A DNA stretch of 64,000 nucleotides from Devosia psychrophila (GCF_000971275.1 NZ_LAPV01000076.1:1-64000), one strand, 5' to 3'; positions 36,790 to 46,007 are shown, counted from the stretch's first letter. The notes: a model not told the origin generated them from the letters alone. Program-made: numbers and translations.

Positions 36790-37131
36790 ATGCTTAACCA
36801 AACTCCCAATCTCGACCTGATGTTCCAGGCACTGGCCGATCCCACCCGTCGTGCCATGATCGATCGCCTGAGCCATGGCCCTGCCTCGGTCAGCGAACTG
36901 GCGAAGCCCTTTGCGATGTCGCTGCCGGCTGTGGTGCAGCATCTGGCGGTGCTGGTGAGTTCGGGGTTGGTGACGTCGCAGAAGCTGGGTCGCGTGCGCA
37001 CTTGCCAGATTCAGCCCGAGGCGCTGAGCCTTGCCGAGCAGTGGATCAACGACCGGCGCACCCTATGGGTCAAACGGCTCGACCGGCTGGGCGATTTCCT
37101 GGCCGAAACGGCGGATGATGAACGGCGATGA
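36790..37131 (+). CDS. ArsR-family transcriptional regulator
   Basis: 113 residues from the ATG at 36790 (MLNQTPNLDLMFQALADPTR). A TTG 15 bases earlier is possible. The winged HTH (ADPTRRAMIDRLSHGPASVS, then LAKPFAMSLPAVVQHLAVLV) belongs to the ArsR branch normally paired with an AHSA1/SRPBCC gene. It lacks the metal-binding ELCVCD box, so it is unlikely to sense arsenite. There is no SRPBCC partner; instead its TGA overlaps the ATG of cobF (ATGA), making it the first gene of the cobalamin operon. Confidence 0.88.
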   Translation: MLNQTPNLDLMFQALADPTRRAMIDRLSHGPASVSELAKPFAMSLPAVVQHLAVLVSSGLVTSQKLGRVRTCQIQPEALSLAEQWINDRRTLWVKRLDRLGDFLAETADDERR

Positions 37132-37856
37132 AGACCATTCTTATTGTGGGCATCGGCGCCGGTAGTCCGGAGCATCTGACGGTTCAGGCGATCAATGCGC
37201 TCAATCGGGCCGACGTGTTGTTCGTGCCGGACAAGGGCGCGAGCAAGGCTGATCTGGCGGACCTGCGGCGTGAGATCATCGCGCGCTATGTCACCAATCC
37301 AGCGAGCCGGACGGTGGGTTATCGCGTTCCCAAACGCGATGCGGCCAATCCCGATTACGGCGCTGGCGTGCATGATTGGCACGAGGCGCTGGCGGGTATT
37401 TTCAACGGGCTGCTGGAGGATGTGCCGGACAATGGCGCCGCGGCATTCCTCGTCTGGGGCGACCCCGGCCTTTACGATTCCACCATCCGGATCGTCGAAA
37501 AACTGCGAGGCGAGTATGCCGTCGAGATCATCCCCGGCATTACCTCGATCCAGGCGCTGACGGCAGCGCATGGCATTGCGCTCAACCGCATCGGCAAGCC
37601 GGTGCATATCACCACCGGGCGCAGGCTGGGCATGGTGACGGACGACACGGTGGTGATGCTCGATGGCCAGACGGCCTTTCTCACTGCCGATCCCGAACTG
37701 GATATTTTTTGGGGTGCCTATCTCGGCACGCCGGACGAAATCACCATCGCGGGGCGGCTGGGCGCAGTGCGCCAGCAGATTGTCGAGACCCGCAAGATGG
37801 CGCGGGAAAAGCACGGCTGGATCATGGATACATATCTGCTGCGCAAGAGGGACTGA
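37128..37856 (+). CDS. cobF: Precorrin-6A synthase (deacetylating) CobF
   Basis: 242 residues of the tetrapyrrole methyltransferase fold. The SAM-binding start is ILIVGIGAGSPEHLTVQAIN, with AFLVWGDPGLYDSTIRI and EIIPGITSIQALTAAHGI later. It methylates C-1 of precorrin-5 and releases acetate to give precorrin-6A in the oxygen-dependent cobalamin pathway. The start overlaps the arsR stop, and cobG follows after 41 bases. Confidence 0.95.
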   Translation: MKTILIVGIGAGSPEHLTVQAINALNRADVLFVPDKGASKADLADLRREIIARYVTNPASRTVGYRVPKRDAANPDYGAGVHDWHEALAGIFNGLLEDVPDNGAAAFLVWGDPGLYDSTIRIVEKLRGEYAVEIIPGITSIQALTAAHGIALNRIGKPVHITTGRRLGMVTDDTVVMLDGQTAFLTADPELDIFWGAYLGTPDEITIAGRLGAVRQQIVETRKMAREKHGWIMDTYLLRKRD

Positions 37857-37897
37857 GAGCGGTTCCCCCCATCGCGCCAATCCGCTAAAAAGCCTCC

Positions 37898-39082
37898 ATG
37901 TCATTCGCCCTTCCCATAGCACCGCAGCGTCGCGGCGCCTGCCCTACGCTCGATGCACCGATGCAGACCGGCGACGGCCTGCTGGCGCGGATTCGGCTCG
38001 CCGGTGGGCGGATCGACCCGCTGCGGCTGGAGCAGCTGGCGACTATTTGCGGCACCTATGGCAATGGCGTGATCGAAATCACCGCGCGCGGTAACCTGCA
38101 GGTGCGCGGGCTAAGCGATGCGATCGTCGCCCGGTTTGCGCGCGAGGTGCGCGAGGTGGTGACGTTGGAAACTGGGCCCGTGGTGGAGACGCCGCCGCTG
38201 GCCGGTGACGATACGCTGGAGTTTGTCGATCCGCGTCCGCTGGCAGTCGAGATCAGGACGCTTGCGGCGCCGCTGACGGCACGCCTTGGGCCGAAGGTGA
38301 CTGTGGTGGTCGATGGCGATGGGCAAATCGGACTGCAGGCGCTCAAGGCGGACCTGCGCCTCGTTGCGACGGCTCGGGATCGCTGGCTGGTGTTTGGGGG
38401 TGTGGCCTTGCTGGGATCGACTGAGCGGCCACTGGATTGTGCGCGGATCGTGCTGACGGCGCTGGCGGCGTTGGGACCAGCCGGTCGCGCCACGGACTTG
38501 CCGCGGGCAGACATCGAGGCGGCTCTGGGCACACTGGTCGACCCGATGGCGCCGTTGTCGCTGCCGACATCCTCACCTATCGGGCATTTTCGGCTGCGGA
38601 AAAGCGCCGCCACCGGCCTTGGCCTGCCGTTTGGCGCCATCGCCTGGGAATCGATCGCGGCCTTGGCGGATGGCGCTTGGCGCTTTGGCATCAGCGAGTT
38701 CCGGCTGGGGCCGCATCACAGCCTGCTGGCCATCGGTGCGGATGGCAGCCTGATCGAGGAAGCGGCGCAAATCGGGTTCATCGTCGACCCGCGCGATCCC
38801 CGCACGCGGATCAGCGCCTGCATCGGCAGTGAGGGCTGTGCATCCGGCCATATCGCGGCGCGTAGCGAGGCGGCGCGGCTGGCCCCGCTGTTGCCAGCAG
38901 GGAGCAACCTGCATGTCTCGGGCTGCGCCAAGGGCTGCGCGCATCCCGGCAAGGCCGATGTGACGCTGGTGGGACGTTCGGACGGCTATGGCCTTGTCAT
39001 CGGCGGCCGGGCAAGCGATACGCCACAGGCGCTGTTGCGCGCGGACCAGCTCGGCGCCGTGCTGGCCAGCGCGCAAGGATGA
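37898..39082 (+). CDS. cobG: Precorrin-3B synthase CobG
   Basis: 394 residues with two ferredoxin-like half domains and the sirohaem/[4Fe-4S] cysteines of the nitrite/sulfite reductase family (ACIGSEGCASGH and SGCAKGCAHPGKAD). It is a monooxygenase that hydroxylates precorrin-3A at C-20 and forms the gamma-lactone, the step that makes the pathway oxygen-dependent. No strong ribosome site precedes the ATG. The stop overlaps the cobH start (ATGA). Confidence 0.93.
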   Translation: MSFALPIAPQRRGACPTLDAPMQTGDGLLARIRLAGGRIDPLRLEQLATICGTYGNGVIEITARGNLQVRGLSDAIVARFAREVREVVTLETGPVVETPPLAGDDTLEFVDPRPLAVEIRTLAAPLTARLGPKVTVVVDGDGQIGLQALKADLRLVATARDRWLVFGGVALLGSTERPLDCARIVLTALAALGPAGRATDLPRADIEAALGTLVDPMAPLSLPTSSPIGHFRLRKSAATGLGLPFGAIAWESIAALADGAWRFGISEFRLGPHHSLLAIGADGSLIEEAAQIGFIVDPRDPRTRISACIGSEGCASGHIAARSEAARLAPLLPAGSNLHVSGCAKGCAHPGKADVTLVGRSDGYGLVIGGRASDTPQALLRADQLGAVLASAQG

Positions 39083-39717
39083 CGATGCCTCAATACGACT
39101 ACATCAAGGATGGCGACGCGATCTATGCGAAGTCGTTTGCCATCATTCGCGCCGAGGCCGATCTAGCCCGGTTTTCGCCCGGCGAGGCGGAACTTGCGGT
39201 TCGGATGATCCATGCTGCGGGCTCGGTCGAGGCGGCGGAGCATTTCGAATTTGGTCCCGGTTTTGTCGATGCCGCAAAGGCGGCGATGGCGGGTGGCGCA
39301 CCGATTTTTTGCGATGCGGAAATGGTGGCGCGCGGCATAACCGCGACGCGCCTGCCGGCCGAGAATGAGGTGATCTGCACCCTGCGCGATGCGCAGACGC
39401 CGGTCATCGCTGCGGAGATCGGCAATACGCGCTCGGCGGCGGCGTTGCGCCTGTGGCTGCCAAGGCTGGCGGGGTCGGTTGTCGCGATTGGCAATGCGCC
39501 GACGGCGTTGTTTTTTCTGCTGGAGCTGCTGCGCGATGGGGCGCCGAAGCCTGCGGCGATCCTTGGCATGCCGGTGGGCTTTGTCGGCGCGGCGGAGTCC
39601 AAGGCGGCGTTGGCGGAGCATTCTTATGATGTGCCCTATGCGATAGTGCGCGGCCGGCTGGGTGGATCTGCCATGACGGCCGCGGCGCTGAATGCGTTGG
39701 CGAGGTCGGGCATATGA
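39079..39717 (+). CDS. cobH: Precorrin-8X methylmutase CobH
   Basis: 212 residues. The start at 39079 overlaps the cobG stop; a second ATG at 39085 gives MPQYDYIKDGDAIYAKSFA. Family landmarks include MIHAAGSVEAAEHFEF with the catalytic histidine, GAPIFCDAEMVARGI and GNAPTALFFLLEL. It moves the C-11 methyl group to C-12, producing hydrogenobyrinate. Confidence 0.95.
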   Translation: MTMPQYDYIKDGDAIYAKSFAIIRAEADLARFSPGEAELAVRMIHAAGSVEAAEHFEFGPGFVDAAKAAMAGGAPIFCDAEMVARGITATRLPAENEVICTLRDAQTPVIAAEIGNTRSAAALRLWLPRLAGSVVAIGNAPTALFFLLELLRDGAPKPAAILGMPVGFVGAAESKAALAEHSYDVPYAIVRGRLGGSAMTAAALNALARSGI

Positions 39718-40436
39718 CGGGCAAGCTCATCGGGGTTGGGACAGGGCCCGGCGATCCGGAACTGCTGACCCTCAAGGCGGTGCGGGCCATCGAACGTGCC
39801 GATGTTATCGCATATTTCGCCAAGCAGGGAAATTCCAGCAATGCCCGTGGCATCGTTGCCAGCCTGATCACGACGCAGATCGAGGAGCAGCTCGGCTATC
39901 CGGTGACGACGGAAATCGACCGGCGGCATGACGACTATAAATCGGCCACCAGCGCCTTTTATACAGAAGCCGCTGAACGCGTTGCCGCCCATCTCGACGC
40001 CGGGCGAACCGTCGCGGTTCTTAGCGAGGGCGATCCGCTGTTTTATGGGAGCTATATGCATATCCATGTGCGGCTGTCGCAGCGCTATCCGACTGAGGTG
40101 GTGCCCGGTATTACTGCGATGTCGGGCTGCTGGTCGCAGGCCGGACTGCCGCTGGTGCAGGGCGACGATATTTTAAGCGTGCTGCCGGGGACGCTGGACG
40201 AGATCGAGCTGCGCGACCGGCTGAATGGCAGTGATGGTGCGGTGATCATGAAGGTAGGCCGCAACCTTCCCAAAATCCGCCGCGCCATCGAGGCTGCCGG
40301 AAAGCTTGATAGCGCCGTCTATGTCGAGCGCGGCACCATGGCCAATGGCCACTCGATGCGGCTTGCCGACAAGACCGATGATGTGGCGCCGTATTTCGCC
40401 ATCGTGCTGGTGCCTGGCTGGAGCACGCGGCCATGA
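39714..40436 (+). CDS. cobI: Precorrin-2 C20-methyltransferase CobI
   Basis: 240 residues, with SAM-binding VGTGPGDPELLTLKAVRAIE and later VAVLSEGDPLFYGSYMHIH and VVPGITAMSGCWSQAGLPLV. It methylates precorrin-2 at C-20 to precorrin-3A, committing uroporphyrinogen-derived precursor to cobalamin. Its start overlaps the cobH stop by four bases and its stop overlaps the cobJ start in the same way. Confidence 0.95.
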   Translation: MTGKLIGVGTGPGDPELLTLKAVRAIERADVIAYFAKQGNSSNARGIVASLITTQIEEQLGYPVTTEIDRRHDDYKSATSAFYTEAAERVAAHLDAGRTVAVLSEGDPLFYGSYMHIHVRLSQRYPTEVVPGITAMSGCWSQAGLPLVQGDDILSVLPGTLDEIELRDRLNGSDGAVIMKVGRNLPKIRRAIEAAGKLDSAVYVERGTMANGHSMRLADKTDDVAPYFAIVLVPGWSTRP

Positions 40437-41194
40437 GTGGCAGGCTGTTTGTCGTCGGCACGGGTCCGGGCAATCCAGAGCAGACGACGCCGGAAGCGCT
40501 GGCTGCCATCGAGGCGAGCCATGTGTTCTTTGGCTATGGGCCTTATCTCGACCGCCTCACCCTGCGTCCAGACCAACGCCGCGTCGCGTCGGATAATCGC
40601 GAAGAGCTGGCGCGCGCCAAGGATGCCCTGCATACCGCCGCGTCGGGTGAAAAAGTCTGCGTCGTATCGGGCGGCGATCCGGGCGTCTTCGCCATGGCAG
40701 CCGCCGTTCTCGAAGCGCTGGAGGCTGGCCCGCCAGCGTGGCGCCAGGTCGACTTGACCATCGTGCCGGGCATTACCGCCATGCTGGCCGTCGCTGCCCG
40801 CGTCGGCGCGCCGCTGGGGCATGATTTCTGCGCCATATCGCTATCCGACAATCTCAAGCCATGGACCGTCATCGAGTCCCGGCTACGTGCCGTCGCCGGT
40901 GCCGGGCTGGTGATTGCGCTGTACAATCCCATTTCAAAGGCACGTCCGCATCAGCTCGGCGCGGCCTTTGCCATCCTGCGAGAAGTGCTGCCGTGGTCAA
41001 CGCCGGTAATCTTCGGCCGCGCCACTGGTCGATCCGATGAGGCGATCAGCACCATGACCTTGGCCGAGGCCGATCCGACCCGCGCCGACATGGCCACCTG
41101 CGTCATCATCGGCTCGCCTGAAACGCGCATCGTGGAGCGGGACGGCCTGCCGCCACTGGTCTATTCGCCCCGTTCGATCGGCCGCACGCCATGA
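40433..41194 (+). CDS. cobJ: Precorrin-3B C17-methyltransferase CobJ
   Basis: 253 residues with the SAM-binding start FVVGTGPGNPEQTTPEALAA, VCVVSGGDPGVFAMAAAVLE and IVPGITAMLAVAARVGAPLG. It methylates C-17 with ring contraction, giving precorrin-4. It overlaps cobI and cobL by ATGA junctions. In Pseudomonas denitrificans cobK normally follows here, but in this operon the next gene is cobL. Confidence 0.95.
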   Translation: MSGRLFVVGTGPGNPEQTTPEALAAIEASHVFFGYGPYLDRLTLRPDQRRVASDNREELARAKDALHTAASGEKVCVVSGGDPGVFAMAAAVLEALEAGPPAWRQVDLTIVPGITAMLAVAARVGAPLGHDFCAISLSDNLKPWTVIESRLRAVAGAGLVIALYNPISKARPHQLGAAFAILREVLPWSTPVIFGRATGRSDEAISTMTLAEADPTRADMATCVIIGSPETRIVERDGLPPLVYSPRSIGRTP

Positions 41195-42396
41195 GCTGGC
41201 TCTCGATCGTCGGCATCGGCGAAGACGGTGTGGATGGGCTCGGCGAGGCGGCGAAGCGCGCCGTGGTCAACGCCGACTATGTATTTGGTGGCGCGCGCCA
41301 TCTGGAGCTGGCTTCGGCCCTGTCGCTGGGTGAAAGCCGGCCCTGGCTGACGCCGTTTTCACAGTCGATCGAAGCTATCCTGGCGCTGCGCGGAAAGGCA
41401 GTCTGCGTGCTGGCCTCAGGCGATCCGATGCATTTCGGCGTCGGCGCGACGCTGTCGCGACAGATCAAGACCGACGAGATCACGGTTTATCCGCACCCCT
41501 CCTCGTTCAGTCTGGCCGCCGCGCTTTTGGGCTGGCCGCTGCAGGAAGCGGTGACGCTGTCTCTGCACGGCCGGCCCATCGAGCTTTTGCGGCCACATCT
41601 GCATGCGGGTGTGCGCATCATCGCGCTAACCTCTGACGAGCATGGCCCAGCGGCGATCGCCAAACTGCTGGCAGAGACCGGCTTTGGCCTCTCCATCGTC
41701 ACGGTGCTGGAGGCGCTCGGCGGGCCGGAAGAGACCATGCGCAGCCATGTCGCCATGAGCTTTGCGCTCACCGGCATCAACCCGCTCAACGTCGTCGCCA
41801 TCAGTGTCGTCGCCCTGCCCAATGCGCGGATTTTGCCGCTGACACCGGGGCTGGACGATAGCCTGTTCGAGCACGATGGCCAGATCACCAAGCGTGAAAT
41901 CCGGGCGCTGAGCCTGTCGGCGCTGGCGCCGCGCCGGGGCGAAACGCTGTGGGATATCGGCTCGGGCTCGGGCTCCATCGCTATCGAATGGATGCTGGCC
42001 GATCCAAGCCTGCGCGCCATTGCCATCGAGGCCAATCCTGAACGCGCGACCCGCATCGTCAATAATATGCTGGCCTGTGGCGTGCCCGACCTGCGCCTCA
42101 TCATCGACAAGGCTCCGACAGCGCTCTACGCACTGGAGCCGCCCAACGCCATCTTCATCGGCGGCGGTGGCACCGACGATGGGGTGCTCGAAACCGCAAT
42201 CAACACCCTGCGTCCGGGCGGTAGGATCGTGGTCAATGCAGTGACATTGGAACTAGAGGCGCTACTGATTTCGGTACACTCAAAGGTTGGCGGCAGTCTG
42301 ACGCGCATCGCGATATCGCGCGCCGATGCGGTCGGCAGCATGACCGGCTGGCGCCCTGCCATGCCGATCACGCAATGGGCCTGGACCAAGCCATGA
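41191..42396 (+). CDS. cobL: Precorrin-6Y C5,15-methyltransferase (decarboxylating) CobL
   Basis: 401 residues, a fusion of a CbiE-like tetrapyrrole methylase (residues 1-200, [20 protein letters not shown]) and a CbiT-like Rossmann methyltransferase (from about 230: [20 protein letters not shown]). It adds methyls at C-5 and C-15 and removes the acetate carboxyl to give precorrin-8X. The start overlaps cobJ and the stop overlaps the cobM start. Confidence 0.95.
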   Translation: MSWLSIVGIGEDGVDGLGEAAKRAVVNADYVFGGARHLELASALSLGESRPWLTPFSQSIEAILALRGKAVCVLASGDPMHFGVGATLSRQIKTDEITVYPHPSSFSLAAALLGWPLQEAVTLSLHGRPIELLRPHLHAGVRIIALTSDEHGPAAIAKLLAETGFGLSIVTVLEALGGPEETMRSHVAMSFALTGINPLNVVAISVVALPNARILPLTPGLDDSLFEHDGQITKREIRALSLSALAPRRGETLWDIGSGSGSIAIEWMLADPSLRAIAIEANPERATRIVNNMLACGVPDLRLIIDKAPTALYALEPPNAIFIGGGGTDDGVLETAINTLRPGGRIVVNAVTLELEALLISVHSKVGGSLTRIAISRADAVGSMTGWRPAMPITQWAWTKP

Positions 42397-43151
42397 CCGT
42401 TCATTTCATCGGCGCTGGGCCGGGCGCGGCGGACCTGATTACGGTACGAGGGATGCGGTTGCTGCAGGCTTGTCCGGTGTGTCTTTATGCCGGGTCGATC
42501 GTGCCGGTGGAGATGCTGGACTGGTGTGAGACTGGGACGCGGCTGGTCGATACGGCGCCGATGTCGCTGGACGAGATCGAGGCTGAATACGTGCTCGCGC
42601 ATGAGGTCGGCGAGGATGTGGCGCGGCTGCATTCGGGTGATCTGTCGGTGTGGAGCGCGGTCGCGGAGCAGATGCGGCGGCTGGATCGACTGGGCATCCC
42701 CTACACACTGACGCCCGGTGTGCCGGCTTTTGCCGCCGCGGCCGCCGCGCTGGGGCGCGAGCTGACCATTCCTGCGACTGCGCAGAGCCTGGTGCTGACA
42801 CGGGTTTCCGGACGCGCCTCGCCGATGCCGGAGCGGGAGACGCTGGCTGCTTTTGGGGCGACCGGGGCGACGTTGGCGATCCATTTGGCCATTCATGCGC
42901 TGGATCGGGTGGTGGGGGAACTGAAGCATGTCTATGGGGCTGATTGTCCGGTCGCCGTGGTGTTTCATGCGTCGTGGCCGGATGAAAAGATCATCCGCGG
43001 TACGTTGGCGGATATCGAGGCGCGGTTTGCGTCCGATCCGGTTGAGCGTACTGCGATCATCTTCGTCGGGCGCGGGCTGGGGTCAGAGGATTTCCGGGAG
43101 AGTTCATTGTATGACCCGGACTATCAGCGGCGGTTTCGGGACCGGGTTTAG
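42393..43151 (+). CDS. cobM: Precorrin-4 C11-methyltransferase CobM
   Basis: 252 residues from the ATG at 42393, which forms an ATGA junction with cobL; an in-frame ATG 18 bases earlier is less likely. The SAM-binding text is [20 protein letters not shown], followed by [16 protein letters not shown] and [18 protein letters not shown]. It methylates precorrin-4 at C-11. It is the last gene of the cob run and is followed by repeat DNA and a convergent ABC exporter gene. Confidence 0.95.
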   Translation: MTVHFIGAGPGAADLITVRGMRLLQACPVCLYAGSIVPVEMLDWCETGTRLVDTAPMSLDEIEAEYVLAHEVGEDVARLHSGDLSVWSAVAEQMRRLDRLGIPYTLTPGVPAFAAAAAALGRELTIPATAQSLVLTRVSGRASPMPERETLAAFGATGATLAIHLAIHALDRVVGELKHVYGADCPVAVVFHASWPDEKIIRGTLADIEARFASDPVERTAIIFVGRGLGSEDFRESSLYDPDYQRRFRDRV

Positions 43152-43164
43152 GCGCAGGATTTTC

Positions 43165-43272
43165 AATCGACACCCTACCACTTGCGGGGAGGGTCTGGGA
43201 GGGGGGCGTTGGCCCTGATATTGGGGCTCTCGCGCCCCCACCCAGCTTCCCCCGTCGAGGGGGAGGGGTCGT
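43165..43272 (+). repeat. Composite intergenic repeat after cobM
   Basis: This has the same structure as 23101-23215 but in opposite orientation: ACCCTACCACTTGCGGGGAG, then GGGAGGGGGGCGTT, a variable middle, and the closing hairpin TCCCCC-GTCGA-GGGGGA. It may also act as the 3' end of the cob transcript. Confidence 0.65.
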
Positions 43273-43383
43273 GCGGCGTTTGAGGAGGCCGTAGTGTCTC
43301 CCTCAGCATGGGGAGATTAGTGGGGTATCCAAAAACCTCATGCCGCCTGCCATTCGGGCGTGTCCCTCATGGTCTTGGCTCCT

Positions 43384-43408
43384 AAAATCACGCCACTGGC
43401 GTGATTTT
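43384..43408. repeat. ACT-loop hairpin repeat, copy C
   Basis: The stem AAAATCACGCC / GGCGTGATTTT (11 perfect pairs) is closed by an ACT loop. It carries compensatory base changes relative to copy A and the same CATTCGGGCG...CTCATGG flank. It overlaps the last codons and stop of the ABC exporter gene. Confidence 0.8.
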
Positions 43409-45139
43409 GCCTTCGGCCGGCGCCAAGTATCCAAACTGCGCTTTGTGCAGCACTGCATACGCCCCGTCCTTGGCCAGCAGGTCATCGTGGCTGCCCTCCT
43501 CCACAATCCCCGTTTCGTCGATGACGACGATGCGGTCGGCGTGCTGGATGGTGGCGAGACGATGGGCGATGACCAGCGTGGTGCGGCCTTGCGACAGTTC
43601 GGCCAGCGAGCGCTGGATGGCGACTTCGGTGGCGGTATCGAGAGCAGAGGTGGCTTCGTCGAGGATCAGGATCGGCGGGTTCTTGAGGAAGATGCGGGCG
43701 ATGGCGACACGCTGCTTCTGGCCGCCCGAGAGCTTGACGCCGCGTTCGCCGACCAAGGTGTCGAGCCCTTCCGGCAGGCGTTTGATGACGCTGTCGAAGC
43801 GGGCGCGCCTGGCCGCATCCCAGATCGCCTCGTCGTTGGCGCCGAGCTGGCCGTAGGCGATGTTCTCGCGAATGGTGCCGCCGAACAGGAACACGTCCTG
43901 CTGCACGATGCCGATCTGGCTGCGCAGCGAGTTCTGCGTCATGTCGCGAATGTCGATACCGTCCACGGTGATCGTACCGCCATCAAGTTCATAAAACCGC
44001 GGCAACAGCGAGCACAGCGTGGTCTTGCCGGCGCCGGAGGGCCCCACGATGGCAACGGTCTCGCCCGCCTTGACCACAAGGTTGAGGCCATCGAGCACCT
44101 TGCGGCCCGCCTCATAGGAAAAAGCCGCGTCCTTGAACACGATATCGCCCTTGAGGTGATCCACCACCACTGCATCCTTGCGGTCGGCAATGTCGGGCTC
44201 GGTGTCGATGAGCGTGGTGAAGCGGCGGAAGCCGGCAATGCCCTTGGGATAGCTTTCGAGCACGCTGGTGATCTTGTCGACCGGGCGCATGAAAACGTTG
44301 ACCAGCAGCAGGAAGCTGACGAAGCCGCCATTGCTTAACTCGCCCTGAACCACCAGCCAGGAGCCGACCAGCATGACGATAAGCTGCACCAGTCGCGTGC
44401 TGAGATAGGTGATGGTGATGCTGGCTGTCATGTAGCCATAGGCCTGCAGCTTGGTGCTGCGATAGGCATCGTTATTGCGGGCGAAAAGCTTGGCTTCATG
44501 CGGCTCATTGGCAAAGGCCTTGACGACGCGAATGCCGCCGATGGCGTCTTCGATGCGGGTATTGAAGTCGCCGACCTGGCGGAACAGCTTGCGCCAGTTT
44601 TCCGTCATCCGGGCGCCATAGCGGCTGACCAGTCCGGTCATTACCGGCACGATCAGCGTGGTCAGCAGCGCCAGCTTCCAGTTGACCGTGAACATCAGGA
44701 TGAAGGCGCCGATGAAGGTCATCACCGCGATGAAAACGTCCTCGGGGCCGTGGTGTGCCACTTCGCCGACATCTTCGAGATCCTTGGTGACATGGGTAAT
44801 CAGGTGCCCGGTCTTGTTGTTGTCGAAGAAGCGGAAGCTGAGCTTTTGCAGGTGATCGAAGACCTGCCGGCGCATGTCGGTTTCGATGCCGATGCCCAGC
44901 ATGTGGCCGAAGTAATTGACCACGCCGGTCAATGCCGCAGTGATGACATAGATGCCCAGCAAGGCAGCACCGGCAATCAGGATGAGGCCAAATTCGGAGC
45001 GCGGCAGCAGTTGATCGATGAAATAGGCGACAGCCAGGGGAAAGGCCAGTTCGAGCAGGCCGGCTACAACCGCACAGCCGAAATCGAGCAGGAACAGGCC
45101 CTTATAGGGCAGATAATAGGAAAAGAACCGCTTGAGCAT
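43388..45139 (-). CDS. ABC exporter, lipid/multidrug type (MsbA-like half transporter)
   Basis: 583 residues, with an N-terminal six-helix exporter domain (residues 1-310) and a C-terminal ATPase. Walker A is GPSGAGKTTLC, the Q-loop region is GIVQQDVFLFGG, the signature LSGGQKQRVAIARIFL, and Walker B PILILDEATSALD. A homodimeric type IV exporter is expected in the inner membrane. The substrate could be a lipid, peptide or drug and cannot be read from the sequence. The stop lies inside the hairpin repeat at 43384-43408, so the last residues (KITPVA) are encoded by the repeat. Confidence 0.88.
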   Translation of the reverse strand: MLKRFFSYYLPYKGLFLLDFGCAVVAGLLELAFPLAVAYFIDQLLPRSEFGLILIAGAALLGIYVITAALTGVVNYFGHMLGIGIETDMRRQVFDHLQKLSFRFFDNNKTGHLITHVTKDLEDVGEVAHHGPEDVFIAVMTFIGAFILMFTVNWKLALLTTLIVPVMTGLVSRYGARMTENWRKLFRQVGDFNTRIEDAIGGIRVVKAFANEPHEAKLFARNNDAYRSTKLQAYGYMTASITITYLSTRLVQLIVMLVGSWLVVQGELSNGGFVSFLLLVNVFMRPVDKITSVLESYPKGIAGFRRFTTLIDTEPDIADRKDAVVVDHLKGDIVFKDAAFSYEAGRKVLDGLNLVVKAGETVAIVGPSGAGKTTLCSLLPRFYELDGGTITVDGIDIRDMTQNSLRSQIGIVQQDVFLFGGTIRENIAYGQLGANDEAIWDAARRARFDSVIKRLPEGLDTLVGERGVKLSGGQKQRVAIARIFLKNPPILILDEATSALDTATEVAIQRSLAELSQGRTTLVIAHRLATIQHADRIVVIDETGIVEEGSHDDLLAKDGAYAVLHKAQFGYLAPAEGKITPVA

Positions 45140-45196
45140 TAAGGCACTGACTTTGGCTTGGGACGCTCCCGGCCGTAGCCGGGAGGCGGAGGATTA

Positions 45197-45943
45197 TCAA
45201 TAGGTGGTTCGTCCGCCCGAGAGGTCGAATACGCTGGCGGTGGTGAAACTGTTGTCGCGGCTGACCAGCCAGGCGACCATGGCCGCGGCCTCATCGACTT
45301 CGAGAAAGCGCCCGCGGGGGATGCGCACCAGCATGTAATCGATGAATTCCTTGGTCAAGGTATCAAGAATGCGCGTCTTGGCGGTTGCGGGAGTGATGGC
45401 ATTGACCGCGATGTCGTATTTGGCGAGCTCCTTGCCGAGCGACTTGGTCAGGCCGATGACACCAGCCTTGGCGGCAGAATAGGCTGAGAGGTTCGGATTG
45501 CCCTCCTTGCCTGCGACCGAGGAAATATTGACGATACGACCGTAATTGCGGGCCTTCATCGAGGCGATGACCACCTTGTTGACGTAGAAAGTGCCGTTGA
45601 GATTGATCTCGACGACGCGCCGCCATTCGTCGGGATCATAATCCTCGAGCGTGGCGTTCTGCCCCGCCACACCGGCCGAATTGACCAGAATCGAGACCGG
45701 GCCGATCTCGGCCTCGACCTCGGCATGGACCCGGCCCAGGCCGGCCAGGTCAGTAATATCGACCAGCTTGCTGGTTGCGTCCGGACCGAGACTGTTTACG
45801 GCCAGCGCCAGCGCCGCGGCATTCATGTCCCACAGGCTGACCCTGGCGCCCGAGGCGATCAGCCGCTGAGCGATGGCAAAGCCAATGCCCTGCGCGCCCC
45901 CGGTCACCACGGCGACCTGATCCTTGAGGTTGATAGCATTCAT
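45197..45943 (-). CDS. Short-chain dehydrogenase/reductase
   Basis: 248 residues from the ATG at 45943 (MNAINLKDQVAVVTGGAQGI), with GGGGAA upstream. It is a classical SDR: cofactor motif TGGAQGIGFAIAQRL, NSAGVAG, and active site S...YSAAKAGVIGLTKSLGKELA (YxxxK). Residues after the first strand (SLWDMN) favour NAD(H). It resembles sugar or 3-oxoacyl dehydrogenases of the FabG group, and the substrate is unknown. It lies 57 bases before the exporter gene on the same strand, possibly co-transcribed. Confidence 0.88.
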   Translation of the reverse strand: MNAINLKDQVAVVTGGAQGIGFAIAQRLIASGARVSLWDMNAAALALAVNSLGPDATSKLVDITDLAGLGRVHAEVEAEIGPVSILVNSAGVAGQNATLEDYDPDEWRRVVEINLNGTFYVNKVVIASMKARNYGRIVNISSVAGKEGNPNLSAYSAAKAGVIGLTKSLGKELAKYDIAVNAITPATAKTRILDTLTKEFIDYMLVRIPRGRFLEVDEAAAMVAWLVSRDNSFTTASVFDLSGGRTTY

Positions 45944-46007
45944 AAAACTGTTCCCCGCTCCCTGCAGCAAGGGTAGCCTCGAGGAGGGGGCGTGTCCAAT
46001 GGAGCGT

